Part shown: positions 17,814 through 26,542 of the stretch, one piece after another | Layout: each line of letters starts with the position of its first letter | Position numbering within the stretch: the stretch's first letter is position 1 | Source of the DNA: Williamsia sp. 1138 | GTDB lineage: Bacteria > Actinomycetota > Actinomycetes > Mycobacteriales > Mycobacteriaceae | Assembly (NCBI RefSeq): GCF_002095435.2 | Contig: NZ_MJEJ02000049.1 | Coordinates: 186,001 to 250,000, forward strand | Reading direction: 5' to 3' | DNA: 64,000 nt | Notes under the pieces: generated by a model | Databases searched by the model: none | What the model was told of the DNA's origin: nothing | The model's input: the letters and a program-made list of their open reading frames with translations, nothing else | Made by a program: the position numbers and the translations under genes

Positions 17814-18392
17814 CTAAGCAGAGCCGGTGGCCTCGCGTAGGGCTTCGAGCTCCATCTCTCCCGCGTACCGGACACCGTCGATGAACAGGCTCGGGGTCCC
17901 ACGGACACCCTCGCCGACTCCCCTGTTGTAGTCCGCCTCGACCGCTGCCTTGTAGGGCTGTGCCGCCAGGCCGATCACCGAGTCGATCACCCCGGCCCGG
18001 TACGCGTATTCCGCGAGGTGTGAGTCGTCGAGATGGTTCTGGTGGGCGAACAGCTCGTCGTGCATGTCCCAGAACCGTTTTCCCGACGCCTCGGCCGCCA
18101 ATGCCGCAGTGAGCGCGAACGGGTGCACTTCGAACAGTGGGAAGTGTCGGAAGATCAGACACGTCCGGCCGTTCGACTCGTCCACCACTCTTTTGAGGAT
18201 CGGAGCGGCCGCCTGACAGTACGGGCATTCGAAATCGCCGTATTCGACGATGCGGACGAGTGCGTCGGGGTTCCCGTAGAGATGCCGATCGGGATCGATG
18301 TCGCTCACCCGGACATTGTCACAGATCTCGGGGAGGTCCTCTTTCGAGGAGTCGGCATCAGGCAGCCGGAGGTCGACCCGGGTGGCTCTCAC
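17814..18392 (-). CDS. DsbA-like thioredoxin-fold protein
   Basis: This is a 192-residue thioredoxin-fold protein of the DsbA type. The active site is CPYC (C56, C59) in YGDFECPYC. The cis-Pro loop is GTPSLFI (~167) and an all-helical insertion lies between. There is no signal peptide or membrane helix, so it appears cytosolic, unlike secreted DsbA. The sequence closely resembles the thioredoxin module fused to the C-terminus of many actinobacterial NhaA proteins, and it lies only 18 bases from nhaA in convergent orientation. The start is GTG at 18392, divergent by 18 bases from the small coiled-coil gene. It is a probable thiol-disulphide exchange protein; the partner is unknown. Confidence 0.85.
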   Translation of the reverse strand: MRATRVDLRLPDADSSKEDLPEICDNVRVSDIDPDRHLYGNPDALVRIVEYGDFECPYCQAAAPILKRVVDESNGRTCLIFRHFPLFEVHPFALTAALAAEASGKRFWDMHDELFAHQNHLDDSHLAEYAYRAGVIDSVIGLAAQPYKAAVEADYNRGVGEGVRGTPSLFIDGVRYAGEMELEALREATGSA

Positions 18393-18410
18393 CGCCCATA
18401 GACTGGCGGG

Positions 18411-18650
18411 ATGACAGTACCCGGGTCGGACGCAGCGGAGATCCAGCGACTACGCGAGGCGCTTGCTGCGGCCGAGGCAGCTCTGGACGGTCTCATCGCT
18501 GGACTCGCCGCCGATGACACCGCCTCCCCTGATGCGGATGCGCAGTCAGAGGAGGCAGCGACGCAACGAACGGAAGAGCGCGCGGCCGCCCTTGCCGACG
18601 ACATCGCCCGGCTTCGCAGGCAGGTCGAGCAGTTCCGGGATCAGGCCTGA
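18411..18650 (+). CDS. Small acidic coiled-coil protein of unknown function
   Basis: This is a 79-residue acidic, Ala-rich protein. Heptad-like helices at the N-terminus (AEIQRLREALAAAEAAL) and C-terminus (LADDIARLRRQVEQF) suggest a coiled-coil hairpin or dimer. There is no signal peptide or known domain. It is real coding by composition and by a TAGACT -10 box (18399-18404) ending 6 bases before the ATG, implying a leaderless message. It is divergent from the DsbA-like gene. I do not recognise a family. Confidence 0.7.
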   Translation: MTVPGSDAAEIQRLREALAAAEAALDGLIAGLAADDTASPDADAQSEEAATQRTEERAAALADDIARLRRQVEQFRDQA

Positions 18651-18677
18651 CCCGGGACCCGTGCGCCGCCGAGTCCC

Positions 18678-19664
18678 TCAGCGCAGTGCGGGCACCACTT
18701 CATTCTCGAACAGTTCGATGCCCGACAGGTCGTAGGCGGCCTCGGGGAAATAGAAAATGCCGTACGACATCCCCTTCTCCTTGAGCACCGACAGTTTTTC
18801 GATGATCTGTTGCGGAGTACCGACGCCGGGCAGGTTCCGGAACGCCCCCAACGCCGCCTCGGCCTTCTCCGCGCCGACGTGCGGGGTCAGACGCTCCACC
18901 AAGGTCGCCAGCCGCTGCTCTACCTCGGCCTCCGTCGACCCGATGGCCACGTTGTAGTTGGCAGAGCGGACGATGGCGCCGAAATCGGTACCGACAGTCT
19001 CACAGTGCGCACGCAGGATCTCCGACTTCTGGGTGAAGCCCTCGGGGGTGCCGTCGAAATTGGTGTACTGCGCGTACTTTGCCGCGATCTTCAAAGTCAC
19101 CTTTTCTCCACCACCGGCGACCCAGATCGGAATACCGCCGTCCTGCAACGGAAGTGGTCGGCAGATGGCGCCGTCGACCTGGTAGTGCTTGCCGTCAAGC
19201 GTGGCCGAACCAGTGGTCCAGGCCTGCTTCATGATCTGCACACCTTCGTCGAGGCGCCCCAAACGCTCTCCAGCCGAGGGGAATCCGTAGCCGTACGCTC
19301 GCCACTCATGCTCGTACCACCCGCCGCCGATACCCATCTCGACCCGCCCGCCGGAGATCAGGTCTGTGGTCGCTGCCACTTTGGCGAGGTATGCCGGGTT
19401 GCGGTAGCTCATCGCCGTGCACATCTGACCGAGGCGAATCCGTGAGGTCGATGCAGCAAGAGCCGACATGAGGGTCCAGGCCTCGTGCGTTGCCTCCTCG
19501 GTCGGCGCCGGGACAGTATGGAAATGGTCGTAGACCCACAGCGAGTCCCACGATCCCTGATCCGCCCGGACCGAGAAATCGCGCATCACCGCCCACTGAT
19601 CTGCGGGGTCGATACCGACCAGGTCCAAACGCCAGCCCTGAGGAACGAACAATCCGAATCGCAT
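18678..19664 (-). CDS. LLM-class (F420-dependent-type) oxidoreductase
   Basis: This is a 328-residue luciferase-like TIM-barrel protein of the kind that in actinobacteria usually uses coenzyme F420. MRFGLFVPQGW forms strand 1, WDSLWVYDHF the F420-associated strand 2, and GIGGGWYEHEWRAYG with SAGERLGRLDEG is the signature of this subfamily. Substrates vary widely, so only the class is assigned. The ATG at 19664 is preceded by TAGGAT (19672-19677) with 7 bases between, arguing for a leaderless start and against an in-frame codon at 19769. It is convergent with the small coiled-coil gene. Confidence 0.9.
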   Translation of the reverse strand: MRFGLFVPQGWRLDLVGIDPADQWAVMRDFSVRADQGSWDSLWVYDHFHTVPAPTEEATHEAWTLMSALAASTSRIRLGQMCTAMSYRNPAYLAKVAATTDLISGGRVEMGIGGGWYEHEWRAYGYGFPSAGERLGRLDEGVQIMKQAWTTGSATLDGKHYQVDGAICRPLPLQDGGIPIWVAGGGEKVTLKIAAKYAQYTNFDGTPEGFTQKSEILRAHCETVGTDFGAIVRSANYNVAIGSTEAEVEQRLATLVERLTPHVGAEKAEAALGAFRNLPGVGTPQQIIEKLSVLKEKGMSYGIFYFPEAAYDLSGIELFENEVVPALR

Positions 19665-19723
19665 GGACTCGATCCTAGACTCGGGCCATCTGCGCGTCCG
19701 GCTGCAGCAGCGCCGGCGGCAGC

Positions 19724-20194
19724 TCAGGCCTCGGCGAGTTGGGCCAGTTGCCGAGTGACAGTCCCCCACCCGTCCTGGAAGCCCAGTTGGTCGTGGGTGT
19801 TTCGATCAGTGATGTCTTTGTGCATCGCGGTGGCGGTGTATTCGGTGCCTTCCGGGTGATCGGCAAACGTGATGGTGGCCGTCATGAAGGGGTTCGGGGC
19901 AGGACGCCATCCACCGACCAACGCAGTGGTGAACACGATGCGTTCGAGGTGGTCTACCGCGAGGAAGCAACCATCGATATGCGGAGAGAAATCACCACCG
20001 CGCTCGCGTATCTCGGTTCTGAAGGCGCCGCCGGGGTGCAGGTCGAAACCCGCCACCCTGCATTCGGCCGGGGCGGGAACCCACCATTGCTCGAACTTTG
20101 CGGGCTCGGTCCAGGCGGACCAGACGGTCGCCCGCGGCGCTCGGATGATGCGTGAGACCACCAGGTCGCGCTCGGTATCGATGGACTTGGTCAT
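19724..20194 (-). CDS. SRPBCC (AHSA1-like) domain protein
   Basis: This is a 156-residue START/SRPBCC protein. RIIRAPRATVWSAWTEPAKFEQWW (~15-38) is the AHSA1-family opening, and the C-terminal DGWGTVTRQLAQL helix completes the helix-grip fold, which binds a small hydrophobic ligand. Its ATG overlaps the stop of the upstream ArsR gene (ATGA), and AGAGGAG lies 8 bases upstream. ArsR-SRPBCC pairs are common and probably form a repressor with a ligand-binding companion; the ligand is unknown. Confidence 0.9.
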   Translation of the reverse strand: MTKSIDTERDLVVSRIIRAPRATVWSAWTEPAKFEQWWVPAPAECRVAGFDLHPGGAFRTEIRERGGDFSPHIDGCFLAVDHLERIVFTTALVGGWRPAPNPFMTATITFADHPEGTEYTATAMHKDITDRNTHDQLGFQDGWGTVTRQLAQLAEA

Positions 20195-20529
20195 TGGTTG
20201 TACTCCTCTGATGCGGTGACAAATGCTTCGAGCCGGTCGGTCCGGCCCTCCCAGATCGCGCGCTGCTCCGCAAGCCACGACTCGGCGACCTCGAATCGCT
20301 GCTTCTCGATCACGCACGTGCGAACCCGCCCGGCCTTTTCCGTGCGAATCCAGCCGCTGGCCTCCAGCTGCCGTATGTGCTTCATGAAGGACGGCAGCGC
20401 CATGTCGAACGGCGCGGCGAGTTCGCTGATGCTCGCCGGCCCCTGACCGAGCCTGCCCAATACCGCACGTCGGGTGGGGTCCGCCAGCGCCTGGAAAACG
20501 CCGTTCAACTCCTGCTGATACTGAGCCAT
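20191..20529 (-). CDS. ArsR family regulator
   Basis: This is a 112-residue winged-helix repressor of the ArsR type. ALADPTRRAVLGRLGQGPASISELA and ALPSFMKHIRQLEASGWIRTEK form the helix-turn-helix and wing. No Cys metal-site pair is visible, so metal sensing is unlikely; members partnered with SRPBCC proteins usually sense other signals. The ATG at 20529 is chosen because GATACT (20537-20542) ends 7 bases upstream. Two overlapping palindromes at 20543-20571 lie just upstream of this -10 box, a fitting place for autorepression. Confidence 0.9.
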   Translation of the reverse strand: MAQYQQELNGVFQALADPTRRAVLGRLGQGPASISELAAPFDMALPSFMKHIRQLEASGWIRTEKAGRVRTCVIEKQRFEVAESWLAEQRAIWEGRTDRLEAFVTASEEYNQ

Positions 20530-20542
20530 AAGGAAAAGTATC

Positions 20543-20571
20543 AAGTGGCGACACTTAGCGCAAGGGCTAAG
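20543..20571. promoter_or_regulatory. Overlapping palindromes upstream of arsR
   Basis: AAGTG (20543-20547)/CACTT (20552-20556) and CTTAGC (20554-20559)/GCTAAG (20566-20571) are two perfect, overlapping inverted repeats. They cover the -35 side of the GATACT promoter. This is a probable ArsR autoregulatory operator. Confidence 0.6.
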
Positions 20572-20580
20572 CGTCAGTGA

Positions 20581-20931
20581 TCACCGGCGGGATGGTTCGC
20601 CGGTGCCTGTCACCGTGGTGAGGATGAATACAGAGTCCTCTGACGCCGCGACACTGTGCCGATGGTTGCTGAGACCGCGCAGCTCCCCCGATCGGAGGGT
20701 CACCTCGTCATCGCCCGCGATCACGGTGACCGTTCCGGACAGCACAAGCACGCTCGCCGCCGGTGGCGAATTGTGCTCGCCCAATTCCGAACCCGCGACC
20801 ATCGCGATCAGGGTCTGCCTCAGCGGGCCATCGTGGACGAGGATGTCGGCGCTCCGGCCGTGCGGGTCATCGTGCGCGAGCCGCAGATGTTTCACCGCCA
20901 GATCGTCGAGGTTGGAATCGGTGTCGACCAT
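20581..20931 (-). CDS. Cupin domain protein
   Basis: This is a 116-residue single-domain cupin (~35-108). The first cupin motif is weak (GSELGEHNSPPAASVLVLSG) and the second is GLSNHRHSVAASEDS. GEH and HRH provide possible metal ligands, but the classical His set is incomplete, so a sensory or binding role is as likely as catalysis. GAAAGGG lies about 10 bases before the ATG at 20931. It sits upstream of and in the same direction as the ArsR/SRPBCC pair, but that pair has its own promoter. Confidence 0.75.
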   Translation of the reverse strand: MVDTDSNLDDLAVKHLRLAHDDPHGRSADILVHDGPLRQTLIAMVAGSELGEHNSPPAASVLVLSGTVTVIAGDDEVTLRSGELRGLSNHRHSVAASEDSVFILTTVTGTGEPSRR

Positions 20932-21020
20932 TACCGGCGTTCCCTTTCCGTCGGTTCCCGCGATACGTCAACGCTAACGCCTTTCCGCGTCCCAGGGTCG
21001 TGCTCGGCGACAATGGACAG

Positions 21021-21416
21021 ATGACAGCAGACGGTCTACACCCGGTGGTGATCATCGACGCAGCCAACGTCGTCGGTTCCCGGCCAGATGGCTGGTGGCG
21101 CGATCGTCGAGGAGCGAACGAGCGTCTGCGGGACGCGCTCGAGTCGCTGTCCGAGCACGGCTTCGGTGGTGTCGACCCACCGATTCGCGTCCTTCTGGTG
21201 GTCGAGGGCCAAGCGACCGGAATCACCTCGACTCCCACGGTAGAGGTGAAAAGCGCCCCGGGTTCGGGCGACGACCACATCGTCGAACTGGTCGCCGCGC
21301 ACACCCACTGCGCGACCTGGGTGGTCACCGCCGACCGGGAACTGCGCGCACGTGTGCAGTCCCTCGGTGCACAGGTGACGGGACCAGGGGCATTGCGCGA
21401 CGACAAAGATCGCTAG
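21021..21416 (+). CDS. NYN/PIN-like domain protein (putative RNase)
   Basis: This is a 131-residue protein with the fold cues of NYN/PIN nucleases: VVIIDAANVVGS with Asp in strand 1 (~12-14), GSGDDHIVEL with paired Asp (~79), and WVVTADRELRARV (~97). It is annotated in related genomes under an NTP pyrophosphohydrolase label, but the acidic residue pattern supports a metal-dependent RNase such as the YacP group. The start is ATG at 21021, after a GACAAT -10 box (21009-21014) by 6 bases. It is divergent from the cupin gene. Function is inferred from fold only. Confidence 0.75.
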   Translation: MTADGLHPVVIIDAANVVGSRPDGWWRDRRGANERLRDALESLSEHGFGGVDPPIRVLLVVEGQATGITSTPTVEVKSAPGSGDDHIVELVAAHTHCATWVVTADRELRARVQSLGAQVTGPGALRDDKDR

Positions 21417-21452
21417 CCCCGCCGGGAATTGATAGCACCCGACTCATGTTGA

Positions 21453-21471
21453 TTGAGTCGTACGCACTCAA
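21453..21471. promoter_or_regulatory. HAIR element (HspR operator) upstream of clpC-like gene
   Basis: TTGAGT (21453-21458) and ACTCAA (21466-21471) are separated by seven bases. This matches the HspR-associated inverted repeat, CTTGAGT-N7-ACTCAAG, in all twelve core positions. It lies 23 bases before the ATG of the Clp ATPase. HspR, which represses dnaK and clpB in actinobacteria, would be expected to bind here. Confidence 0.88.
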
Positions 21472-21494
21472 CTCTTCACAGGAGGCTTTCCCGA

Positions 21495-23915
21495 ATGGCA
21501 GCATTCTTCGGGCCCGACGGCCCGCGGCGCATCGACATCAGTCGTCTGATGAGCAAGTCCACGCAGGACCTCATCGCCCAGGCGGCGCAGTTCGCCGCCG
21601 GTCGCGGTGACGCGGAGCTCGATGCACTCCATGTTCTGCACGTCATGGCCGAGCACGACCCGACACGCGGGTTGATGCAGCGAGCCGGAGCGGACCCCGC
21701 GGCCGTGGCTGCGGCCGTCGAGCAACGTCTGCCCGGCGGAAGCCCGTCCGCGGGGATGGGCACCACGACATTGAGCGCCGCGGTCCGCACTGCGGTCTTC
21801 GAAGCACATCAGCTCGCGCAGGCGCTGGGCTCGACCTACATCGATCCCGAGCACCTGTTCGTCGCCCTGGCGGGCGATCGGGACAGGTCGGCAGGCCGCC
21901 TGCTGGCCGCTGCCGGACTGACGCCCGAGCGTCTGCAGACCGCACTGCAGGGTGGTTCGGAAGAGGAGGTCTCATCCAGCGAGACCCCGAACCTGGACAA
22001 GTACGGTTTCGACCTCACCGAACGCGCTCGTGCCGGTGGAGTCGACCCTGTAATCGGCCGTGCCGATGAAATCGCGCAGACCATTGAAATCCTCTCCCGA
22101 CGGACCAAGAACAACCCGGTCCTGGTGGGAGAAGCGGGTGTCGGCAAGACCGCCATCGTCGAGGACCTCGCCCAGCGGATAGTCGACGGGGACGTTCCGG
22201 AACGTCTGTCGGGCAAGCGAATCGTGCAACTCGACCTGTCGAGCATGGTGTCGGGAACCCGCTATCGCGGTGATTTCGAGGAACGCCTCAACAGCGTCAT
22301 CGATGAGATCGTCGCGCACTCGGATGAACTCATCGTCTTCATCGACGAGGTGCACACCATCGCGGGGGCAGGCGCCGGTGCCGAGGGGTCCATGGACGCC
22401 TCGAACATCCTCAAACCGAAACTCGCTCGGGGTGAACTGCACATCGTCGGCGCGACCACGCTCGACGAATACCGCAAGAACATCGAGAAGGACCCAGCTC
22501 TCGAGCGGCGATTCCAGCCGGTGACGGTCCCCGAGCCGAGCATCGCCGACGCGATCGCAATCCTGACCGGCCTGCGCGGCAGTTACGAGGAGCACCACGG
22601 CGTCCGATACTCCGACGAGGCGATCACCGCAGCCGTCGAGTTGTCGTCGCGCTACATCGGCGACCGGTTCTTGCCGGACAAGGCGATCGACCTCATCGAC
22701 CAGGCGGGTGCACGCATGCAACTGGCGTCGCCCGGAACCGACATCGAGGCCTTGCGCAAGAAGTTGACTGCACTCGAGGCCGCCAAGGAAGAGGCTGTCG
22801 CTCAAGAGAACTACGAGAAGGCATCGGCGTTGCGCGACGAGACCGCTGCGGTTCAGGCCCGTCTCGACGGGAGTCCGGACGCGCCGGTGTCCACATCCGA
22901 GGTCACTGCCGATCACATCGCTGACGTCGTCTCCCGTGCAACCGGGATACCCGCCAGCCAGATGACCCAACAGGAAATGGAACGGCTGCGCCGTTTGGAA
23001 GACGAATTGCACCAGCGGGTCGTCGGTCAGGATGATGCGGTCAAGGCCATCGCCCGCGCGGTGCGCCGGAGCCGTACCGGTATGAGCGATCCGGATCGTC
23101 CGGTCGGCAGCTTCCTGTTTCTCGGACCCACCGGTGTGGGAAAGACCGAACTGGCCAAGGCTTTGGCGACGTCGCTGTTCGGCGACGAGAAGAAGCTGCT
23201 GCGACTGGATATGAGCGAGTTCGGCGAACGGCATACGGTGAGCCGTCTCATCGGGGCGCCTCCCGGTTACGTCGGCTACGGCGAAGCAGGTCAGCTCACC
23301 GAACAGGTTCGGCGTAATCCGTACTCGGTCATCTTGCTGGACGAGATCGAGAAGGCCCACCCGGATGTGTTCAACACGTTGCTCCAGGTTCTCGACGACG
23401 GCCGTCTGACAGATGGACAGGGTCGAACGGTCGACTTCAAGAACACCGTGCTGATCATGACCAGCAACCTGGGGTCGGACATCATCTCGAGCAAGTCGGG
23501 TGGCCTCGGTTTCAACTCGGGTGACACCGGGGCGGCCGAGAAGCCGATGCGCGAGAAGGTGATGGGGCGGCTGCGCGAGTCGATGCGGCCCGAGTTCTTG
23601 AACCGCATCGACGAGATCGTGATCTTCCGCAAGCTCGACGCCGTCCAGCTGCACGAGATCACCGATCTACTCTTGGCCGACAGCCGCAAGCGGCTCGGCG
23701 CCAAGGGTATCGAGATCGAGTTCAGTTCTGCTGCGGTGGACTGGATTGCTGAACACGGACACCAGCCCGAGTTCGGCGCCCGGCCGTTGCGGCGGTCGAT
23801 CCAGCGCGTGGTCGACGATCGCATCGCCGACCTGTTGCTCGACGAGGTCTTGACCGAGGGCGGCAAGGTGTCGGTGAGCGTCACCGATGACGAGCTCGAC
23901 CTGATCGTCGCCTGA
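21495..23915 (+). CDS. Clp ATPase, ClpC-like (double AAA+, UVR motif, ClpP-binding loop)
   Basis: This is an 806-residue Clp unfoldase. A two-repeat Clp-N domain (~10-155) follows a short Gly/Phe-containing start ([12 protein letters not shown]). AAA-1 has Walker A GEAGVGKT and Walker [15 protein letters not shown]-like middle segment ([17 protein letters not shown]) replaces the long ClpB coiled coil. AAA-2 has GPTGVGKT and [13 protein letters not shown], and GGLGFNSG provides the LGF-type loop that docks ClpP. It is therefore ClpC-like rather than ClpB-like. The ATG at 21495 has AGGAG ten bases upstream; an in-frame codon at 21453 lies inside the HAIR operator. It is heat-shock control by HspR that the operator suggests. 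Confidence 0.93.
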   Translation: MAAFFGPDGPRRIDISRLMSKSTQDLIAQAAQFAAGRGDAELDALHVLHVMAEHDPTRGLMQRAGADPAAVAAAVEQRLPGGSPSAGMGTTTLSAAVRTAVFEAHQLAQALGSTYIDPEHLFVALAGDRDRSAGRLLAAAGLTPERLQTALQGGSEEEVSSSETPNLDKYGFDLTERARAGGVDPVIGRADEIAQTIEILSRRTKNNPVLVGEAGVGKTAIVEDLAQRIVDGDVPERLSGKRIVQLDLSSMVSGTRYRGDFEERLNSVIDEIVAHSDELIVFIDEVHTIAGAGAGAEGSMDASNILKPKLARGELHIVGATTLDEYRKNIEKDPALERRFQPVTVPEPSIADAIAILTGLRGSYEEHHGVRYSDEAITAAVELSSRYIGDRFLPDKAIDLIDQAGARMQLASPGTDIEALRKKLTALEAAKEEAVAQENYEKASALRDETAAVQARLDGSPDAPVSTSEVTADHIADVVSRATGIPASQMTQQEMERLRRLEDELHQRVVGQDDAVKAIARAVRRSRTGMSDPDRPVGSFLFLGPTGVGKTELAKALATSLFGDEKKLLRLDMSEFGERHTVSRLIGAPPGYVGYGEAGQLTEQVRRNPYSVILLDEIEKAHPDVFNTLLQVLDDGRLTDGQGRTVDFKNTVLIMTSNLGSDIISSKSGGLGFNSGDTGAAEKPMREKVMGRLRESMRPEFLNRIDEIVIFRKLDAVQLHEITDLLLADSRKRLGAKGIEIEFSSAAVDWIAEHGHQPEFGARPLRRSIQRVVDDRIADLLLDEVLTEGGKVSVSVTDDELDLIVA

Positions 23916-23928
23916 CGAGATGCACTCC

Positions 23929-23963
23929 AGATCCCCGGCTCGGGGTTTCCGAGCCGGGGATCT
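23929..23963 (+). terminator. Strong hairpin terminator after clpC-like gene
   Basis: Perfect 15-base arms (AGATCCCCGGCTCGG and its complement) enclose a GGTTT loop, 13 bases after the stop codon. No clear T tract follows, which is usual for actinobacterial hairpin terminators. Confidence 0.8.
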
Positions 23964-24000
23964 CGGCGTCCGGGGTGCCGTCGCGGGTTCGAATGATTTC

Positions 24001-24012
24001 CGACAATTGTCG
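24001..24012. promoter_or_regulatory. Perfect 12-base palindrome upstream of chloroperoxidase gene
   Basis: CGACAATTGTCG is a perfect palindrome 105 bases before the ATG, just upstream of promoter-like TTGCCT and TATCTA sequences. It is a candidate operator; the regulator is unknown. Confidence 0.4.
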
Positions 24013-24116
24013 AGAGATTTGCCTACGGTTGTATCTACCTGGACGTCGGATGCGGACAATAGTTTCGAAGGGGTCATCCGAACACCACCGATATGCGCTG
24101 AGGTGAACTGCAGAAC

Positions 24117-24938
24117 ATGCCTTACATCACTACTTCTGACGGAACAGAGATCTACTACACCGAGCAGGGCTCAGGACAGCCCGTCCTCCTGAGCCACGGT
24201 TGGCCACTGTCGTCCGACGCCTGGCAGACCGAACTCAAGATCCTCGCCGACGCAGGCTACCGGGCAATCGCTCACGATCGTCGCGGACATGGCCGCTCGT
24301 CGAAGACGTACGACGGCAACAACATGGACACGTACGCCAAGGATCTCTCCGAACTGGTCGAGGCGCTGGATCTGAAAGACCTTGTGGTGATCGGACACTC
24401 GACCGGCGGCGGCGAGGTCGTACGATATGCCGCGCAGTACGGCAAGGGCCGCGTCGTCAAAGTCATCACCGCCGGCGCAGTGCCACCGGTGATGGTGAAG
24501 TCGGAGGCCAACCCCGAAGGCACCCCGATCGAAGCATTCGACGGCATCAGGGCGGGTGTGCTCGGCGACCGCTCGCAGTTCTACCAAGACCTGACGGAGC
24601 CGTTCTTCGGTGCCAACCGCGAAGGCTCACAGGTCTCGCAGGGCGCGAAGGACGACTTCTGGCGTCAGGGCATGCTGGTCAACTTGGCAGCGGCTTACGA
24701 CTGTGTGAAGGCGTTCTCCGAGACCGACTTCACCGAAGACCTCAAGGCGCTCGACGTTCCGATCTTCATCGCTCACGGCGACCACGACCAGATCGTTCCG
24801 ATCGACGCGGCCGCGAAGAAGTCGATCGACCTCGTCAAGGACGGCACGCTCAAGGTCTATGCCGGAGCGCCCCACGGCATCTTCGGCGCGTACCAGCAAG
24901 AACTCGACAAAGACATCCTCGAGTTCATCAAGAAGTGA
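24117..24938 (+). CDS. Alpha/beta hydrolase, non-haem chloroperoxidase type
   Basis: This is a 273-residue alpha/beta hydrolase of the cofactor-free haloperoxidase group. GWPLSSDAW is the oxyanion-hole region (~30), HDRRGHGRSS (~56-65) and VIGHSTGGGEVVRY the nucleophile elbow (Ser ~98). HGDHDQIVP carries the Asp and YAGAPHGIF the His. The triad is intact. Halogenation by these enzymes is a peracid side reaction; natural substrates are esters or lactones. It stands alone between two hairpin terminators, with a long (about 150-base) leader containing a palindrome at 24001. Confidence 0.92.
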   Translation: MPYITTSDGTEIYYTEQGSGQPVLLSHGWPLSSDAWQTELKILADAGYRAIAHDRRGHGRSSKTYDGNNMDTYAKDLSELVEALDLKDLVVIGHSTGGGEVVRYAAQYGKGRVVKVITAGAVPPVMVKSEANPEGTPIEAFDGIRAGVLGDRSQFYQDLTEPFFGANREGSQVSQGAKDDFWRQGMLVNLAAAYDCVKAFSETDFTEDLKALDVPIFIAHGDHDQIVPIDAAAKKSIDLVKDGTLKVYAGAPHGIFGAYQQELDKDILEFIKK

Positions 24939-24948
24939 CCCACGTCCT

Positions 24949-24979
24949 CCGGGTCCGGCTGCGCTCGCGCCGGGCCCGG
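24949..24979. terminator. Hairpin between convergent genes
   Basis: CCGGGTCCGGC (24949-24959) and GCCGGGCCCGG (24969-24979) pair with one G-T. They lie 10 bases after the chloroperoxidase stop and before the convergent exporter stop, so the hairpin may end both transcripts. Confidence 0.65.
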
Positions 24980-25012
24980 ATGACGCGTACGTCCCTCCGC
25001 GATCGTGGAGTT

Positions 25013-26479
25013 TCAGGCCGGGGTCGGTCGGTCAGGCTGTGGTTCGTTCGCGATGGCCTCTAGGGCAACGTCGGGGTTGTCGACTGTCGTCCGGCGCCGC
25101 GGAAGTGCACGACCTGCGACTGCCGCGCCGATGATTGCGATGGCCGCAAACGTGAAGAGAAGCAATTGCGCCGACCGCAGCGCTGACGGTTCGCCGATGT
25201 TGACCAGCACGCCGGCGAGGGCAGCGCCGAATGCGTTGGCGATGAGTTGCACGGTATTGATCGCTGCGGAGGCCCTCGGTCCTTCCCCTGGTTCGGCGAC
25301 CGAGCTCATCGCGGCGACTGCCAGATGCGGCCAGGCAACACCGATTCCGACGCCGGCGACAAGCAAGCCGATCGTCCATGCAATGAGGACGCCGAATCCG
25401 GCGTGATCGGTGACGAACGCCGCCATGATGCCCAGGCCGACGGCAACGAGAATCGGTCCGCAGACAACGATGCGCCGCACCACACCACGGGCGGTGGCGG
25501 ACGCGCTCGGCACTTCACCCAGAGTCCATCCCAAAGCCAGTGCCGCACCAAGGAATCCAGCGGCTATGGGTGAAAGGCCGGCGAGTCGCTGACCGAACAG
25601 GGGTATGAACATCTCTGCCGTTGAGGCGACAGCAAGGACGACGATGGTCAGATACACCCATTTGAGCGATGAACCGCTGAACGTCGACGGCGGGAGGATG
25701 CCGTGAGCGGCGCGGCGGTCTGCTGCGACGAAGGCTACAAGAATCACGACTGCAGCGCCCACCATCGCCGCGGTGACCATGAGGTTCGACAGAATTCCGG
25801 CAATGCTCACCATCGCCGCTGCCGCAGTCAACAATGCCAGCGAGAGAGCCGGGACCGGGGTCTTGGTGGCGACGCCGACAGTCTGGGGCGGGAGTGCGCC
25901 GGGGACTAGGACGGCGACGGCGATCGTCGCAATGATCAGAACGCCAAAGGCCCAGCGCCAGATGCTCAGTTGGGCGAATACTCCGCCGATCGCGGGGCCG
26001 GCGAAGGTGCCGACACCCCACATCGCCGACACCAGCGCCGCGCCGCGCGTCCAAAGGTGTTTCGGGAGGGCGGCGTTGATGACGGCATAACCGAGCCCTG
26101 CCAAGAGGCCGCCTCCCAACCCCTGGATCATTCGACCGACCAGGAAGAGTTCCATCGTCGGGCTGACCGAACACGCTGCCGTGCCGACTGCGAAGACTGC
26201 GAGGCCGATCAGGTAAGCCCGTCGTGGTCCGCGACCGGTCAGGATATTGCTGACCAACATCGACGAGATCACCGACGCGACGAGGAAGACCGTCGTCGTC
26301 CAGGCGTAGTACCGCTGACCGCCGATCTCTTCGATGGCGGTGGGAAGCAGACTTGTCGTGAGGTAGACGTTGGTCGCGTACAGCGCGACGCCCCCGGCGA
26401 GGACTGCGGCGGTGCCGAGGTATGGGCCCCTCAGCAGTTGTCGCCAGGTACCGGATGGAGAGTCGTTGGGAAGGTGCAT
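25013..26479 (-). CDS. MFS transporter under SoxR control
   Basis: This is a 488-residue multidrug-type MFS protein with 12 to 14 hydrophobic helices. RGPRRAYLIGL lies in the first inter-helix loop (motif A-like), and RMIQGLGGGLLAGLGYAVI is typical of EmrB/QacA relatives. It is divergent from soxR. Its promoter on the minus strand, TTGATC (26517-26512), 19 bases, TACAGT (26492-26487), has the over-long spacer typical of MerR-family activation, and the ATG follows 7 bases after the -10. SoxR activated by redox-active compounds would therefore turn it on. In actinobacteria SoxR usually controls efflux of self-made redox antibiotics rather than a superoxide response. Confidence 0.92.
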   Translation of the reverse strand: MHLPNDSPSGTWRQLLRGPYLGTAAVLAGGVALYATNVYLTTSLLPTAIEEIGGQRYYAWTTTVFLVASVISSMLVSNILTGRGPRRAYLIGLAVFAVGTAACSVSPTMELFLVGRMIQGLGGGLLAGLGYAVINAALPKHLWTRGAALVSAMWGVGTFAGPAIGGVFAQLSIWRWAFGVLIIATIAVAVLVPGALPPQTVGVATKTPVPALSLALLTAAAAMVSIAGILSNLMVTAAMVGAAVVILVAFVAADRRAAHGILPPSTFSGSSLKWVYLTIVVLAVASTAEMFIPLFGQRLAGLSPIAAGFLGAALALGWTLGEVPSASATARGVVRRIVVCGPILVAVGLGIMAAFVTDHAGFGVLIAWTIGLLVAGVGIGVAWPHLAVAAMSSVAEPGEGPRASAAINTVQLIANAFGAALAGVLVNIGEPSALRSAQLLLFTFAAIAIIGAAVAGRALPRRRTTVDNPDVALEAIANEPQPDRPTPA

Positions 26480-26486
26480 GGTGACG

Positions 26487-26517
26487 ACTGTAAGATCTCA
26501 AGTGCACTCTAGATCAA
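26487..26517 (-). promoter_or_regulatory. SoxR-type promoter with 19-base spacer and dyad
   Basis: The -35 is TTGATC and the -10 is TACAGT, with 19 bases between. A dyad at 26494-26515 (GATCTCAAG and CTCTAGATC around TGCA, 7 of 9 paired) overlaps the spacer. The half-site CTCAAGT resembles the enterobacterial SoxR box. This arrangement needs SoxR to untwist the DNA for transcription of the exporter. Confidence 0.85.
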
Positions 26518-26542
26518 TATTGCACACCCATTGGAAGGCAGA

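Noticed and set aside
20191-20529. Metal-sensing ArsR
   Set aside because: No Cys pairs or His-rich metal site; the SRPBCC partner indicates a different signal.
24117-24938. Halogenation gene of a natural-product cluster
   Set aside because: Haloperoxidase naming reflects a side reaction; no biosynthetic genes surround it.
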